Shown here in pieces: positions 1-53,805 of a DNA stretch of 64,000 bases. The DNA is from Eulemur rufifrons (Eukaryota; Chordata; Mammalia; Primates; Lemuridae), in NCBI RefSeq assembly GCF_041146395.1, contig NC_090983.1, positions 62,875,501 through 62,939,500 of the forward strand, read 5' to 3'. How positions within the stretch are numbered: position 1 is the first letter of the stretch; each line of letters begins with the position of its first letter. Below the pieces are notes generated by a model. It saw nothing but the letters and a program-made list of their open reading frames with translations. It searched no databases and had not been told where the DNA came from. Position numbers and translations under genes: made by a program.

Positions 1-615
1 AAAAACAAAGACCATGCTATCATCTCAATAGATGCAGAAAAAGCATTCAATAAAATCCAAAACCCTTTCATGATAAAAACCCTCAACAAACTAGGCATAA
101 GAGGAAAATAACCTCAACATTATAAAAGCCGTGTATGACAAACTCACAGCGAACATCATACTGAATGGGGAAAAGTTGAAAGCATTCCCTCTAAGAACTG
201 GAACAAGACAAGGGTGCCCACTGTCACCAGTTCTATTGAACATAGTACTAGAAGTCCTAGCCAGACCAATCAGGCAAGAGGAAGAAATAACTGGCATCCT
301 AATTGGGAAAGAAGTTGTTAAAATATCCCTGTTTGCCAATGATATGACCCTATATAAAAAACCCTAAAGAATCCACTGAAAGACTCCTAGAATTGATAAG
401 TAAATTCAACAAAGTCTGAGGTTACAAAATCAATGTACACAAATCAGTAGAATTTCTATATACTAATGACAGTCAAGCTGAGAGTCAAACCAAGACTCAA
501 TACCATTCACAATAGCTACAAAGAAAATAAAATATACTTAACCAAGGAGGTGAAAGATCTCCATAAGCAGAACTACAAAACAGTGATGAAAAAAACCACA
601 GATGACACAAACAAA
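1..615 (+). repeat. LINE-1 ORF2 fragment (reverse transcriptase region), dead
   Basis: Frame 1 from the window edge reads a typical L1 ORF2 reverse-transcriptase stretch ([15 protein letters not shown]), then breaks through a frameshift near 110 and continues in other frames. The catalytic FADD box reads FAND near 334-345, so the active-site aspartate pair is damaged. Several stops follow, and the match fades near 615, before a T-rich tract at 657-693. It lies in IFIH1 intron 1, in the same orientation as the gene. The 5' end is beyond the window and the L1 3' end is absent. Confidence 0.88.
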
Positions 616-867
616 AAAACGCTTTTAAAATATTTAAAAGGGTGCTTGGCCCAGAGATTTATTTTTTTATTTTTTTATTTTTATTTTTTTTTTGCCCTGT
701 AGCATCCAGAATTGCTACAAGTAGCATTGTCATTTTCCTTAGTATTCAAATATAAGACTTTATTAATACTTATGCTTAATTGCTCAATTTTCCTAAAAGA
801 TAATTACTGTTTAAATTTATTCACAAGATGTTTGATCTTATTTAATTCTACTTTTCTCTTAAAATAG

Positions 868-41735
<40,868 letters not shown>

Positions 41736-41860
41736 CATCTGATTCAAGATTCTTTTAAAATGTTATCAATTTAACATTTAATATGATTTTGATTAATGTT
41801 TTTATTGTGCTGCAGAACTGATGGGAGAATTAATAAAATCATTGCTTGACTCTGTATTGA
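41736..41860 (+). promoter_or_regulatory. IFIH1: IFIH1 3' UTR with AATAAA polyadenylation signal
   Basis: After the TAG, an AT-rich stretch holds one canonical AATAAA at 41832-41837, so cleavage is expected near 41850-41860. That gives a 3' UTR of roughly 120 bases, consistent with the short human IFIH1 3' UTR. The exact cleavage base cannot be read from sequence. Confidence 0.8.
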
Positions 41861-41964
41861 GCCTTTATAGGAACACAATATATTATGCTTTCAATTATCC
41901 ATCTTTGGTGGTCAGGGGTAAGGAAAATCTACCAGTGATGCTCATTAGCATGGAACGTTATAGT

Positions 41965-42105
41965 CCTATGGAAAGAATGCTGGAATATAAATAAGAATCC
42001 AAGGTACCAGTCACAGTTCTGTCCTAATTTTTGGAATAAAATTAGGCAAATCAGTTCATCTTTCTGAACCAGTCTCCTTATTTGTGAAATGTTTAAAATA
42101 TTATC
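41965..42105 (+). repeat. MIR SINE relic
   Basis: CAGTTCATCTTTCTGAACCA and GTCTCCTTATTTGTGAAATG are MIR blocks. Confidence 0.6.
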
Positions 42106-42116
42106 TGCCTTTGCTT

Positions 42117-42666
42117 TTTATTAATTTTCTATTGCTGCATAAAAAATTGCCACATATTTAGTGGCTTAAAACAATACCCATTTATTATAACACATGTCCT
42201 ATAGGTCAGAAGTCTGGGCAGGGTCCTCTGCTCAGGGTCTCCCAAAGCTAAAATCAAGATGTCAGCCAGACTGTGTTCTCATCTGGAGCCACTGGGGGAA
42301 GAATCCACTTCCAGGATCATTCAGATTGTTGGCAGGGTCTGTCTCCTTGCAGCTGTCTGAATGGGATGCCTGTTTTCCTGCTGGCTGTGCCCTGGAGATT
42401 GTTCTCAGCTCTTGCAACAACCTTACCACGGGGCCTGCTCAAGGCCCTTTCCCAGCACAGATAGTTAATTCTTCAAGGCCAGCAGGAGAATCCCTCTCTC
42501 AAGTCTGCTCAGACAAAGTCTTATATAGCTTAATTATAATCACAGAAGTGGCTGTCCCATCATATCCATGGGTCCTGCCCACACTCAGGGTGAGGGGATT
42601 GATTATTCAAGGAATCACACCAGCAGGTGGGAATCTTAGGGGCATCTTGGAATTCTGCCTCCCACA
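42117..42666. repeat. MLT1-like MaLR LTR (subfamily not assigned)
   Basis: It opens TTTTCTATTGCTGCATAAAA and TTAGTGGCTTAAAACAA, and ends GGAATTCTGCCTCCCACA. The order and CA end fit an old LTR of the MLT1 group. It contains a 163-codon open frame (42194-42685) that does not resemble a protein and is chance. Confidence 0.55.
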
Positions 42667-44616
42667 TCACTTGCCCAGACTGTGATGAAATGACGTATGT
42701 ATCCATAGGAAAGCACTTTAAAAAACATGAAGCACCATAAAAACATGGTATGATTGAAAAGTGGCCTGGAGTAGTTTAAGGCTTTTTACTTCCTCAGCCT
42801 TCTCTTCCATGAACATAACACTATGCAGGAAAACTACCCAATGACAGAGTGGTGGATAAATCCAGGCTAGATATTAATGCCTCCGAGATTACCTGTGTCC
42901 CTGGAGAGCAGCTCACCTTCCAGTCCAGAGTTCACACAGGATTTCACAAGGAGCAGAGGCTACGAGGTGTTACTAGAGACTAAAGAGAAAATGGCTGCCT
43001 CTGCCCTTTCCCAGGCCCAGGCAGAAGAGTAACCTTTCTGGGGCTGTGGCATTTTCGATGTTTCTGAAAGAAGTACTATCATCTGGAGATGAACACAGGC
43101 CAGAAGTCTGCACTACAGAGCATTCTCCCAGTAGAAGAGCAGCCTCTTTTGACACGAAAGAGCCACATGATTGAGATAAAAACCACAATTGACCATTTTA
43201 ACCAACACTTACCAAGTCTCGCAGATGGTTTGCTCATTGGAAACAGTTACCTCCTGTGACCAGGGAGAAACAAAATGTTGGAGGGTATGAAAAGAAAATT
43301 CTTCTGTGGCTTTGATGAACCCATGTTAATTGAATTCACATTACAGTAATTGTGAACCTTTACTTGATTAGACCTAAGCAAAGATGAGTACTAACCAATC
43401 AGATCTCTTGGGTATGTAAGAAGACAAAAGAAGATGGTGGTTTTCTTAAAATACTTTTTAAAACTCCATCTGACTCCATTTAAAGTATTGCTGTCTTCTA
43501 GAATGTTTTGGAAACTATGCAAGAAACCAAATGCATAAAATAGCTAAATGTACTACTGTAACATATGTAGACTGTTTTTGAGGTGTCAACAAATATCAGG
43601 TTTTTTCATCTATGTTTTCCAGTAACTTTTTTCAATTAAAAAAGTGTTATTTCTACTTTAAAGTTTTAAAATCCATGTTTCAAATAGTATGAAACTTAAA
43701 TGTGATGGTACCTGAAAACTTGAACTATGATGCATATATTTCATTCCAAAAGTCACTGTGGTTATCGTAACATTTCAAGTGATCGTTACTGAGCAGTTTA
43801 ATGCTCATATTTTAGGGTCCCTTGCAGAATATGCTCATAACACGTAGACATCAACCTGGGAGTTAGAACGGCCGAGTTTCAGTGTCCATAAGACCTTCAA
43901 TTGGTTGGGTGACTTTGAGCAACCTCTGGTTCCTCCCGTGGAAAATGAGAGGTTGGATTAAATGATATCAAAGGCCCCTTACAACTAAGGCATTCTCATA
44001 GTCCAGGCTTCTGGCTCCCGGGCTGCTTTCATTTTAAGACCTTGTCCAGTGCCCTGTGGTAATAGCAGCCGTGGGCTAAATATCTGCTGAATACATTACA
44101 CATTTGAATGTAGCTCATGTCTGTTAAAGGGCGTTGTAGGGATCTCACAGAACAGGTACACTGGCTAGAGTCATGTTTCTTGAGGAAGATCCAAAAGGCC
44201 CGTAAATGTCAGGATATTTTAGAACAAGCATTTCTGAGCCAACAGACCAAGGAAGACCTTGTGGATAAGAAATGTGAAGCAAAAACCCAAAAGGCTGAGA
44301 TCATTTCAGACGACATGAAATTAAATAAGTAATTTAGAGTATGTGCAAATGTCTTAAACATAAGGCACTGACTGACTGAGGCAACACAACCATGGGAGGA
44401 GAAATGGTTTCCCAATGGATGATTAGTACATGTCACAAGTAACAGTAGAAAGTGAAACATGCTATAAGGTGAATAATTTCCTCTCTGCAATTGAATAGTC
44501 CCTACAGCACAGTGTTATGCTTAGAGAAATCAAAGTTTTTGGTGTTGTTTTCAATTCAGTTGAACATAAAGCCAAGGAGGATTGGTGTTTCTCTTTGCCA
44601 TTGTTGATTTTAAGAT
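42667..44616. other. intergenic, unidentified apart from one MIR
   Basis: No gene is seen. A MIR-like patch is at 43855-43995 (GGGTGACTTTGAGCAACCTC, GAAAATGAGAGGTTGGATTA). A 71-codon + strand frame (44117-44332) is discussed in findings. The rest is unremarkable. Confidence 0.55.
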
Positions 44617-44805
44617 GTAAAAGACTTGCCAAGGGAGGTGGCTCATGCCAGTAATTTGAGTACTTTGGGAGGCTGAGGCAGGAGGATCCCTTGAGCCCAG
44701 GAGTTAGAGGCTGTGGTGAGCTATGATAGCACCACTGCATTCCAGCCTGGGCAACAGAGTGAGACCCTTCTCTAAAAAAAGAAAAGAAAAGAAGTAAGAG
44801 ACTTG
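44617..44805 (+). repeat. free left Alu monomer (FLAM-like) with target-site duplication
   Basis: A single Alu arm (44629-44793), from GCCAAGGGAGGTGGCTCATG to TGGGCAACAGAGTGAGACCC and an A-rich tail. It is flanked by GTAAAAGACTTG (44617-44628) and GTAAGAGACTTG (44794-44805), 11 of 12 matching. Alternatively it is a truncated dimeric Alu. Confidence 0.85.
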
Positions 44806-45359
44806 ACTCAAACACACATAAGTGCTGATGGGGAAGAATAATGGAGAGGAATAAAATATTAGTGTTGTCCAAGTCCAAAGTAAATTGCTTATTGGGGTAT
44901 TATTGACATATTCTACCAAATGCTCTTGCTACATACAGTCTTTTCTGGTCACTCTGGTCCTTTCTCAAATGTGTGCCTTTGCACATGGTTAGAAGTCATC
45001 CTTTGCCAGCTCTTCAGCAGATATCCTGTACAGTCATTCATGACAAAATCCAAACGTCACTTTCCTGAATTTAATGCAGTTCACATTTCAAAACTGGAAT
45101 GGAAAAAACGTGTAAGAAAACTATTGTTCATTCACCCTGAGTCTAATAAAATGCTCACTTACACAATCTTGTTAACAATTATATGAGTCATAACAATAAA
45201 CTAAAAACAAAAAAATTATTTTATTTCCTGCTAAGAGTTATGAAGTTAATTTGAAATGACTGTAAACTTTTTCTGCATTCTTCAGTTTGCGCAGTTCTAT
45301 TTAATTAGACTTACTATTAATAGATGTATTACTTTATATCTTTGTTTTTATAGGGATAA

Positions 45360-45530
45360 CATGGAATGAGACATACTTGGGTTTGGATCCTTACTAGTTT
45401 TGTAACTTGGGCAGGCCACTTAATCTCTCTAAGATCATAGGGAATTAATGCCAACCTTGAGGGACCATCATAAAAACTTGGATGTTGTACGGAACATACC
45501 TAGCAGTTGGCACATTGTAGGGGTTAATGT
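45360..45530 (+). repeat. MIR SINE
   Basis: TTGTAACTTGGGCAGGCCAC, TTAATCTCTCTAAG and TAGCAGTTGGCACATTGTAG fit MIR. Confidence 0.65.
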
Positions 45531-46012
45531 ATAGAATATAGTAGCAGGAGTTGCCAGAAGAGCAGCAGCAGTTGTAGCAGCCACAGCTGTAAGTATAGCA
45601 TAATAATGGTGAATTTTAGATCTATATTTAAGGTTTAAGTAGAATATATGCAAGATTGAAGTTCTCCCTCCTCCACCAATGGTTGGCCTAAAGGACTTAT
45701 CCCAAGAAGTAAGTAGCATCTATAATGAAATATGATTGCTATGAATATACTATTCGGTATAGCTAGGGGAAGAATTTAATGTCCAGATCTTCCATGGGCA
45801 TAACAAAAAGATAGGTACGAACATCATAAATATAAATACTTATTCATTAAGTCGCTATAGTACTTAACAAAGTCTATTATAAAGATACAATTTTAATAAG
45901 ATCCTGTGTTCATCTTCATCCTGTGTTCATGAAAATGCTGTTGTACTGACCCAGTCGTCAACTGCGTGACAGAAAGAGAATGAAAAATTGGGTTGTAGCA
46001 TGTCAATGGTAA

Positions 46013-46391
<379 letters not shown>

Positions 46392-48890
46392 GTCTTTTAT
46401 TTGTTTCTAACCCCCTAAACTTTTTCTCCAGTTATAGGTTATAAAATATGAAAACCATAATAGAAAGCCTTGCAGATACTCTTAATAATTTTTAGAAATT
46501 TTTCACACAGAGTATTGCCAAGTTCCTTTTTATATGAAATTAATCATTCCATAAGCATCTCATTTGAAGAAGAAATGTGGACAGTGGTGAACCCCATATA
46601 TAAGTTTAAATTTTAAACTCCAAGTTAAAGTCCAGATCCTAGGACATGCTATGGGAAAAAGACAACTGCTTTTAGAAAGTAATATTTAACCACGCAGTTG
46701 TTAGAGTACATTTGGCCACTACTTAAATTGAATATATTTGATGAAGTATATTAATTTTTTATATACTAATTTCAAAATGGACATTATTTTGACACTTAAG
46801 AAGAAAATTTTAAGTGATTAATTCAGTTACATATATAAATAATAATGAACCAAAGATTAACATTTTTTCAACTTAAATGTCTCTTTCGAACCCTGTCTTC
46901 TGCCGTCAGTTGTGCAGTTAGTTACATGACTTATTGTATGCACATGGGTCAACGGACTGCTGCATGGTTAGTGCTTTCATTTTGAACCTCTGGACAGGCT
47001 GTTTTGATCTCATAATTCATCAAGCTGTGAGGACTTGTATAATACTAAAACAACCAAAACAACCAATTTAGAATTATCATGGACTTGTTTGCCAACCGGA
47101 AATTAGTATCAATTCAGTGCCGCATAAAGGTTTATACACACTAAATTTACCCTCTTCCTTAGCATTTGATCTTGGTTTGTATTTTCATGACTTTACTTTG
47201 CACAATTCATGCTCAATAACCTGTTGAGTTTAAAATTACAACTTAATATAACGTTCACAGGATTTATCTCATTTGACAAGTGAATGCCAAATCTTTCTCT
47301 AAAACATTAATTTTGTGTGTGTTTAATTCCACTAACTAGTTTTTTTCTATTGAGAGCCACTAACCTCATAGGGAAAAATCAGTTAAGAGTCCCTAAATTT
47401 TGTAATAAATATTTAGCTCAGTGTTTTATTTTTATCAATTGTTCATTTTGAGATAAAATGCAAAACAAATAACTATAGTAAACATCAGAGAGGTTGCCTT
47501 CCGTGTAAAATGTTATGTTCCATGCAAGAGAGGAAGCAGAGGAAATGAAGGTAGAATGGGAATAAATAGAAACAAAGTCAAATAGAAGCAAAAGTATACA
47601 AATACACCCAAACTAAAACATCTAGACAAAGAAATAAGAAGGGAAGAAAGAAAGTAAATTTTACTGAGGGCAATACATCTAAATAATGACCAATTTGTTT
47701 TATTCATTCATCAAATATTTTAAGTTCCTACTATTTGTAAGGAACTAGTAGTCACAGAGAGGATCTTGCTCACATGGCTTTCCGTTAGCCAGAAATTAGC
47801 CATATGCTGAAGTATCAATAATATATTGACAACCACTGTTTTTAAAGCCCTAGGAGAGGAAATGGAGAGATTCCTTTCAACAGGGAAGGAAGAAAGATCA
47901 CATTGGATTTTGGAATGTCTAGAAGATTTTTCAAAGTCTTTTGGGGGGTTATCACACCTTGGGGGCTGTAGGGTCAAGGATGGATATTATGGAGATAAGA
48001 AAAAAGGAAAACACATGACAGTTCATAAAAAACAATTTCACTATCAAATATTGTTATGATAACCTCCATTTGGAAAAGCAAAAGTCATTCTGATTACCTG
48101 CAAAATAAAAAATTTTTTTTTGGTTTTTTAAAGTGTATAATTTGAAATAACTTTGTCAATGTCAGCAATGTATAGATAAAAGACATTACTAAAATTTAGT
48201 TACCAAGTAATTATATAGTAGCTAAACTACTATTAATAAGATTCAATGCTCTGTAAATGGTTGAGGAGGAAATAACTGATAAAAGAGGATGGTGACTTCT
48301 GATGTAACAGTCATGGGAGAATCAGGATTCTCTGAATGAAGCTGGGGGGGAAGGAAAAACTGTGAGATGCCTGTGCCCTGATCACATTCATCCTGTTAAA
48401 AAGATGCTCTGAGACACTCCCTATTTTCCCAACATTCTCCTAGACAAAAGGCTCAGAAACAGGCCCCTTGGAGTCGTCCTCTGGCCCAGGCAAGATCATT
48501 GCTTCATAACCACCCTGAGAAAAAGAATGCCCATAGTTTTCTCTAGATCCAGGGTGGCAGATGTAGCAATGGGTAGTGGATTCTTTGTACACCTTTTTTC
48601 ACAACATCCAATGGTTAGTACCCAATGATACTTTAAAAAATCTTTTTAACGTGCCTTATAATGAGTGCTAAACTCAATTAACTGTGTAATTGGGCTAGGG
48701 AAAAGTGATCTCCTAAGCTAGCCTAGTAGATATTCTTCAACAAAGAGTGAACAGAGAGGTGAGGAAATGGATTTAATAAGCATAGATGACCTTTGAAGGG
48801 GCGTTGCAAAAAAGGGGAGAGAGATGGGGAGAAAATTTTGCAAGGGGACCTAAAGTTTCAAGTCTGTTCACAGGCCTAGAAATAAGTCAA
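46392..48890. other. intergenic, no feature recognised
   Basis: AT-rich sequence without a gene or a repeat I can name with confidence, apart from an L2-like motif near 47690-47760. The open frames present are short and unconvincing. Confidence 0.55.
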
Positions 48891-49107
48891 GAAACAAGGA
48901 GACATATGGAGATAACATTCACTGGAAATCAAGCAGCTGGGAGGGAGGAGAAGGGAAGGGTAAATTCACAGCTAACGGGTACAATGCACACCATCTGGGG
49001 GATGTGCACACTTATAACTGACTCGAACGGTACAAAAGCAATTCATGTAACCAAAACATTTGTACCACCAATATATTCTGAAATTTAAAAAAAAAGAAAC
49101 TAGGAGA
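48891..49107 (+). repeat. 5'-truncated L1 3' end, lemur-type, with target-site duplication
   Basis: The insert, 48903-49095, holds a purine-rich GGGAGGGAGGAGAAGGGAAG block, GCTAACGGGTACAATGCACA, GGGGATGTGCACACTTATAA, TGTAACCAAAACATTTGTAC and a poly(A) tail: the L1 3' UTR as known from lemurs. GAAACAAGGAGA (48891-48902) and GAAACTAGGAGA (49096-49107) flank it. Only about 190 bp of the L1 was copied. Confidence 0.85.
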
Positions 49108-49223
49108 GATTCAAGATACAAAAGGGAGAGAGGAAGGTACAAGTGTTGGGGCAAGATGCCTGGGGACACAGAAGAGGATGAAACCAAGAACACAGAAATA
49201 GATAAAGGTTCAACAGAAGGGTA

Positions 49224-49242
49224 GCTGCTGCTGCTGCTGCTA
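49224..49242. repeat. (TGC)n short tandem repeat
   Basis: Six TGC/CTG units, interrupted at the end by TAC. Confidence 0.85.
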
Positions 49243-50154
49243 CTTCTGAAGCAGGAGAGAAATAAAGATGAATGAATGATATTAGTGTAAATAAATTCTC
49301 CTGGCATCAAGCACTAGGCTATCTGCTAAGAGGTGGGCTTTAGATTTGTGGATGGGTATGGGGACATAAGGAAAGTAGTAAAGATTTTTAAACCTGCTTT
49401 GCTGAATGCAAAATGACTACTCGGAAACTGGTAAGAAGATTGGCATGCAGCATTATTAGACCTGGCTGAAATGGAAATAATAAATGTGGAGCCAATGATT
49501 TAATAAATATTTAAGCACAAGATATTAGATTAAGTTCTATAAGATTCGTATAGCCGAAAAGCTTTAAAGTGTTATGGCCAGTGTAACCCAATGAAGGTGG
49601 TCCGCTTTGTGGCCTCTGTCAGCATGGGGTTGTGTTCAGAAGAGAATCAACATCTAAATTAATTAAAAACTAGTTTAAATATTTATTTCTGGCATGTAAA
49701 AGAAAAAAATTACAAAGGGAAATTACATATTATAGAACTATTTTAAACTCTTTTAACTCTGTGGTTCCCAAGAAACCATTCAGTATAGTGAGATACCACC
49801 TCTCTTACTCATAACTCCTCAAAATTACCTCCCTAAAATCGTCCTGTATTGCTCTTTGTCTCCCTGACCCCTTCTCTGAGTCACTTCCTTTTGCAACGTA
49901 AATCGACACGGTTTTACGACGTTTATTTTTTTTGCCTCTCTCTGTTCATTATCCCAGGCTTGATGGATGCCTGAACCACCAATCATTTTCTACCTTAGAA
50001 GTGGGAATTGGAGGAGGAGGGAACTTCTGTGAATATTCATATTAATATTTTTAATCCCTAGAATATCAGAAAACAACAATGCCAGTTATCAATTTATTGT
50101 CTTATCTCCAACTTCAACCTTTTTGTTTGCTCTCTAAAAATGCATCTGGGCCCT

Positions 50155-50770
50155 TGAAATATTTTCACTTTGCCCCCTGGCATGACTTTAAGCTTTGCAA
50201 GTAGCAGGTGTTGGAGAGACATTGCAGGAAGAAATGGTTTTGCTTCTTGGTTCTTGTGTGATTGCTTAGCCAGCTTCTGCAGTGTGGGTGGCTTCTCTAG
50301 CAGCTGGTTCCTGCAGTCTGTGTGGCTTTCTCCAGAAACAAGTTCTTATAGTGCACTGAAGCCAGCAGTATTCGGTGGCCGATAACTTTGCTGGCCCCTC
50401 CTCAGGCAGTTTTATGTAGAGGTTCTCAAGTGAGACACCTCTTGTGAAGAGCTTTTCCTGGCACCCTAAAGGGCACGTTTCCAGCAAGTTCCAGTGGCAC
50501 CAAACAACTTTTCCACTGTTCAGTGACCCCCACCCACAATCACCTTCTCCAATAAAGTCTGGGTCTCAGCCTTGCTTGCTCTCTTTCGGCCCCGGGGGTA
50601 GTGGCAGCTTCACAGACCTGCTGTTTCTATATTCTTTAGAGTTCTTTTTACTCCTTATTAGCTAGTCATCTGTTACTTCAGTACTGTTATAGTTAATAAT
50701 TATTTATATTAAACTTAACCTGTTCAGATTACTGTGTTTCTCCCTCCAGACTGGACTCAATCTGATACAA
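50155..50770. repeat. probable LTR relic, family not assigned
   Basis: The segment has AATAAAGTCTGGGTCTCAGC and ends CAGACTGGACTCAATCTGAT then ACA, like the 3' part of an ERV LTR. It is GC-richer than its flanks. The 5' edge is a guess. Confidence 0.45.
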
Positions 50771-51321
50771 GAGTAACTAAAGAAATATGAAAATTAGTTC
50801 ATACAAAGTTATAATTTTCAAATATCCAATTATCTTATTTATGGGCATATTTCACAAACAAAATGACTCAAACACATCTGACCAATTCTCTAACCAAATA
50901 ATTTAGAAACAGGACAGAATGTGTTTTTTAAGTAGATGCTTTCATTTTTTTTCAGTCCAAATGACCAGTTTTGTAATAACAGTAACTGAATCAAAAATTC
51001 CTATCATAGGAAAGACCATGTTGCTACTGAACTTCTATACGTAGGCCTACCACTTCCACTGCTCCTGTGTTCTAAACATCCGCATCACCACTGATAAACT
51101 TAAATAAAGCTATAGAGAACATTGAACTCTCAAAACATGATTAATGGAAAGGGAACATTTTATTGAACATACCATATGTGCTAGGTACTATCATTAATGT
51201 TGTACACAAATTATTTATTTAAAGATTCTTGATTTTTACATAGAATCCCAAAGCAAACAAGACTCTATTCTGTTATAAAGAATCACTGTGTTCTGGTTCT
51301 GAGCACAGAAATCCCCTAGAG

Positions 51322-51512
51322 CTGCAGTCCCCAACCCACAGGCTGATACCAGTCAGTGGCCTGTTAGGAAAACAAGGCTTTGCATCACCGCCTGAGCTCT
51401 GTCTACCCCCGCTTTCCCCTACTCCCTCCCTCTCCCCCTGTCCCCATCCATGGAGAAATTGTCTTCCATGAAACTGGTCCCTGGTGCCAAAAATGTTGGC
51501 GACTGCTGCCTA
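51322..51512 (-). repeat. MER1-like hAT-Charlie relic
   Basis: CAGTCCCCAACCCACAGGCT at one end and GAAACTGGTCCCTGGTGCC near the other resemble the inverted ends of MER1/Charlie3-type elements; CACCGCCTGAGCTCTGTCTA lies in the middle. The family name is from memory. Confidence 0.6.
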
Positions 51513-51794
51513 GGGGAGGGGTAACTTGGCCAAAATAGCCAATTCTTAAAAATATGGCATTTTTCTTTCATAAAATCTGCATATTTACATGCAATAAATA
51601 TGGCCTAAGTAAAAAATTGTAGCCTACAAAAAAGCAGAAAGAATTTTTTTTTTTCAAAGAAACCACCAGAACCAATGTTTGTAAATGAAATTGTTTTCTC
51701 CTTTTGGGAGGCTATATTCTAATTCCACTTATACTGTATTTCCCTAAAAAGTCTTGGAATCTCTTCAATTGTAAGACTTTCAGAGAATACTAGG

Positions 51795-51895
51795 ATCGAT
51801 ATATAGAATATAGAGATAGGCAGATAAATAACAGATTGATTGATAGATGGATGATAGATAAATGGAAAGCTAGACAGATAGAGATAACGATATCA
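51795..51895. repeat. degenerate (GATA)n
   Basis: Interrupted GATA/GATT/GACA units. Confidence 0.8.
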
Positions 51896-52439
51896 CTAGA
51901 GTGACCCTAGATATTAATAACAGCTTATCACTATTTCATCCACTGGGTTTGGCTCTAGATGACATTGGCCTATTTTCAAATCCAAAAGAGCAAATATCTG
52001 TTAGACTATTCCAAGAAAAAAATGTGTATTGCACTCTCTAAGCCATTTTACAAGAAACATTCAAAAAAGTTTTGAGTAACAACAGCAAAATTATACTATG
52101 TGTAATTTCTACTATACTTTTTAAAAAATATCAATCACTACCATGAATTTACAATTGCTATATGAACACGTCACTTCATGTGTCCATCACAAACTGACTC
52201 CATATTGTTATTATTATTACTCTTCAACATAACCTCTCTGTCTCTATCAAGTTAGCTTTTTTACCATTTCATTCTATGCATAATTTCTGCCAATCCAAAA
52301 TCATGCAGTATTTCACAGTAAAGTCTCACCACCTCCAAGAAGTCTTCTCTGATTAAACCCCTATGTTAATCTTCTCTTCTTCTTCTTTTTTTTTTTTTTC
52401 TTTTTTTTTGGCTTCCCACACACATCATGTTTTTAATGT

Positions 52440-53330
52440 GTACACACTGGCAAAAATTTTTTACATATTACCTTAGAATTATTTTTTGGTTGTTTTAGGT
52501 ATGTTTACTTTGTGTCTCTAATGGATCTATCATTTCATCTATTCATCTCTTCAACATTCATCTATTTCATATACTCATTCTCCAGTGGATCTACTCAACA
52601 TTTATTTATTCCTCAATAGATAACACAGGAAACACACATGGCATAATAGATAATAAAAGGGTTAAGGAAGAATTCTTAATAGAAGTGACATTTCGAGGTG
52701 ACCTCAAAAATAAGAAGATGACCACCTTAAAGACTGGAGGGAAAAGCCTTCCCAGACAAAAACAACAACATTGGCTGAGTCCCAAATGAGGAAGCTTCGT
52801 CTACTCAAGGAACTGAGAAAAGGCCAGTGTGGTTGAAGTGTGATGAGTTAGGAGAATGACCTAAAGTGAGGTTGGAAAGGAGGGCGGGGCCGGGTTATAC
52901 ACTGTCTGGAGTTGGATTTCAGTCTGAGGGTAATCAGAAGCCATTGGTGATTCTCATCAGGGGATGACAAGAATTGATTTACTCTCCAGCTACTCTGATG
53001 AATAGGTTGGAAGGGACAAAATAGAAGCAGAGAGAGCAGTTAGAGGGCACCAGGCAAGTATGTTGGTATGGATTAGGGTGATGGAAATGGAATGAACTGG
53101 AAAGGGACATGCTGGTGGCACATTTGTTGATAGACTGGATATGGGGGAATCAAGGAAAAGGGGAAATTGAGGATGAGTTTGATAAAAGGATGGATCTATC
53201 CTTTGTATCTCAGTGAATTTAATATACACAATTAAGTTACATTCAGTGCTTGTTAAGGAAGCCAAGTGAGGACATCAAGGGAATGAGAAGAATGCTCGTC
53301 CAAACAAAGCAGAGAATGGAACATGATGTT
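52440..53330. repeat. L2-like patches (probable)
   Basis: About 52600-53120 carries GAAGTGACATTTCGAGGTGA, AGTGTGGTTGAAGTGTGATG and GGTAATCAGAAGCCATTGGT, the order of an antisense L2 3' region. An L2-like CACCACCTCCAAGAAGTCTT also occurs at 52330-52349. 52381-52409 is T-rich. Confidence 0.5.
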
Positions 53331-53334
53331 CTGG

Positions 53335-53670
53335 TGGACAGAGCAAGGATTTCAGTCACATTAGTGACCATCTTTGTGACCACAGAAAATCATTCAACCT
53401 CTTAAGTCTGTTTCCTTCTCTGTGGGGCAGTACAGCAACATCAGGCGTTTGGGCCCTGGAATCAGACTGCCTAGGTTTTATTCTGTCTCTTTTGTTTATT
53501 CTCTTAGACAAATTGCTTATCTTTACTAATCTGTAAACTGTGAATAATAATAATATCTCCCTCTTGTGTTTATATAGTACAGGTTAAATGAGCTATTATG
53601 GATAGTGCATGGTACATAGTAAACATTCAATAAATGTGTATTGCTAGCTTCTGTGAAATGGACTGTTGAG
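53335..53670 (+). repeat. one or two MIR SINEs
   Basis: ATTCAACCTCTTAAGTCTGT, then TGGAATCAGACTGCCTAGGT and GTAAACTGTGAATAATAATA, suggest two MIR fragments in tandem. Confidence 0.65.
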
Positions 53671-53749
53671 AGGATTAAATGAGAAGATGTGTCTATAGCA
53701 GAGAAAAACATTACTTTATGACTTGCAGAAAACTGTATTTGTTGTAGAA

Positions 53750-53774
53750 ACACACACACATACACATACACACG

Positions 53775-53805
<31 letters not shown>
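53750..53805. repeat. (CA)n-(GA)n compound microsatellite
   Basis: An interrupted CA run to 53783 is followed by eleven GA units. Confidence 0.95.

Noticed and set aside
131..367. 78-codon frame as a possible reverse transcriptase gene
   Set aside because: It is a fragment of L1 ORF2 with a frameshift, stops and a damaged FADD box; not a gene.
42194..42685. 163-codon + strand open frame, the longest frame outside the exons
   Set aside because: It lies almost wholly within an MLT1-like LTR, has no protein-family features and no splice or promoter context.
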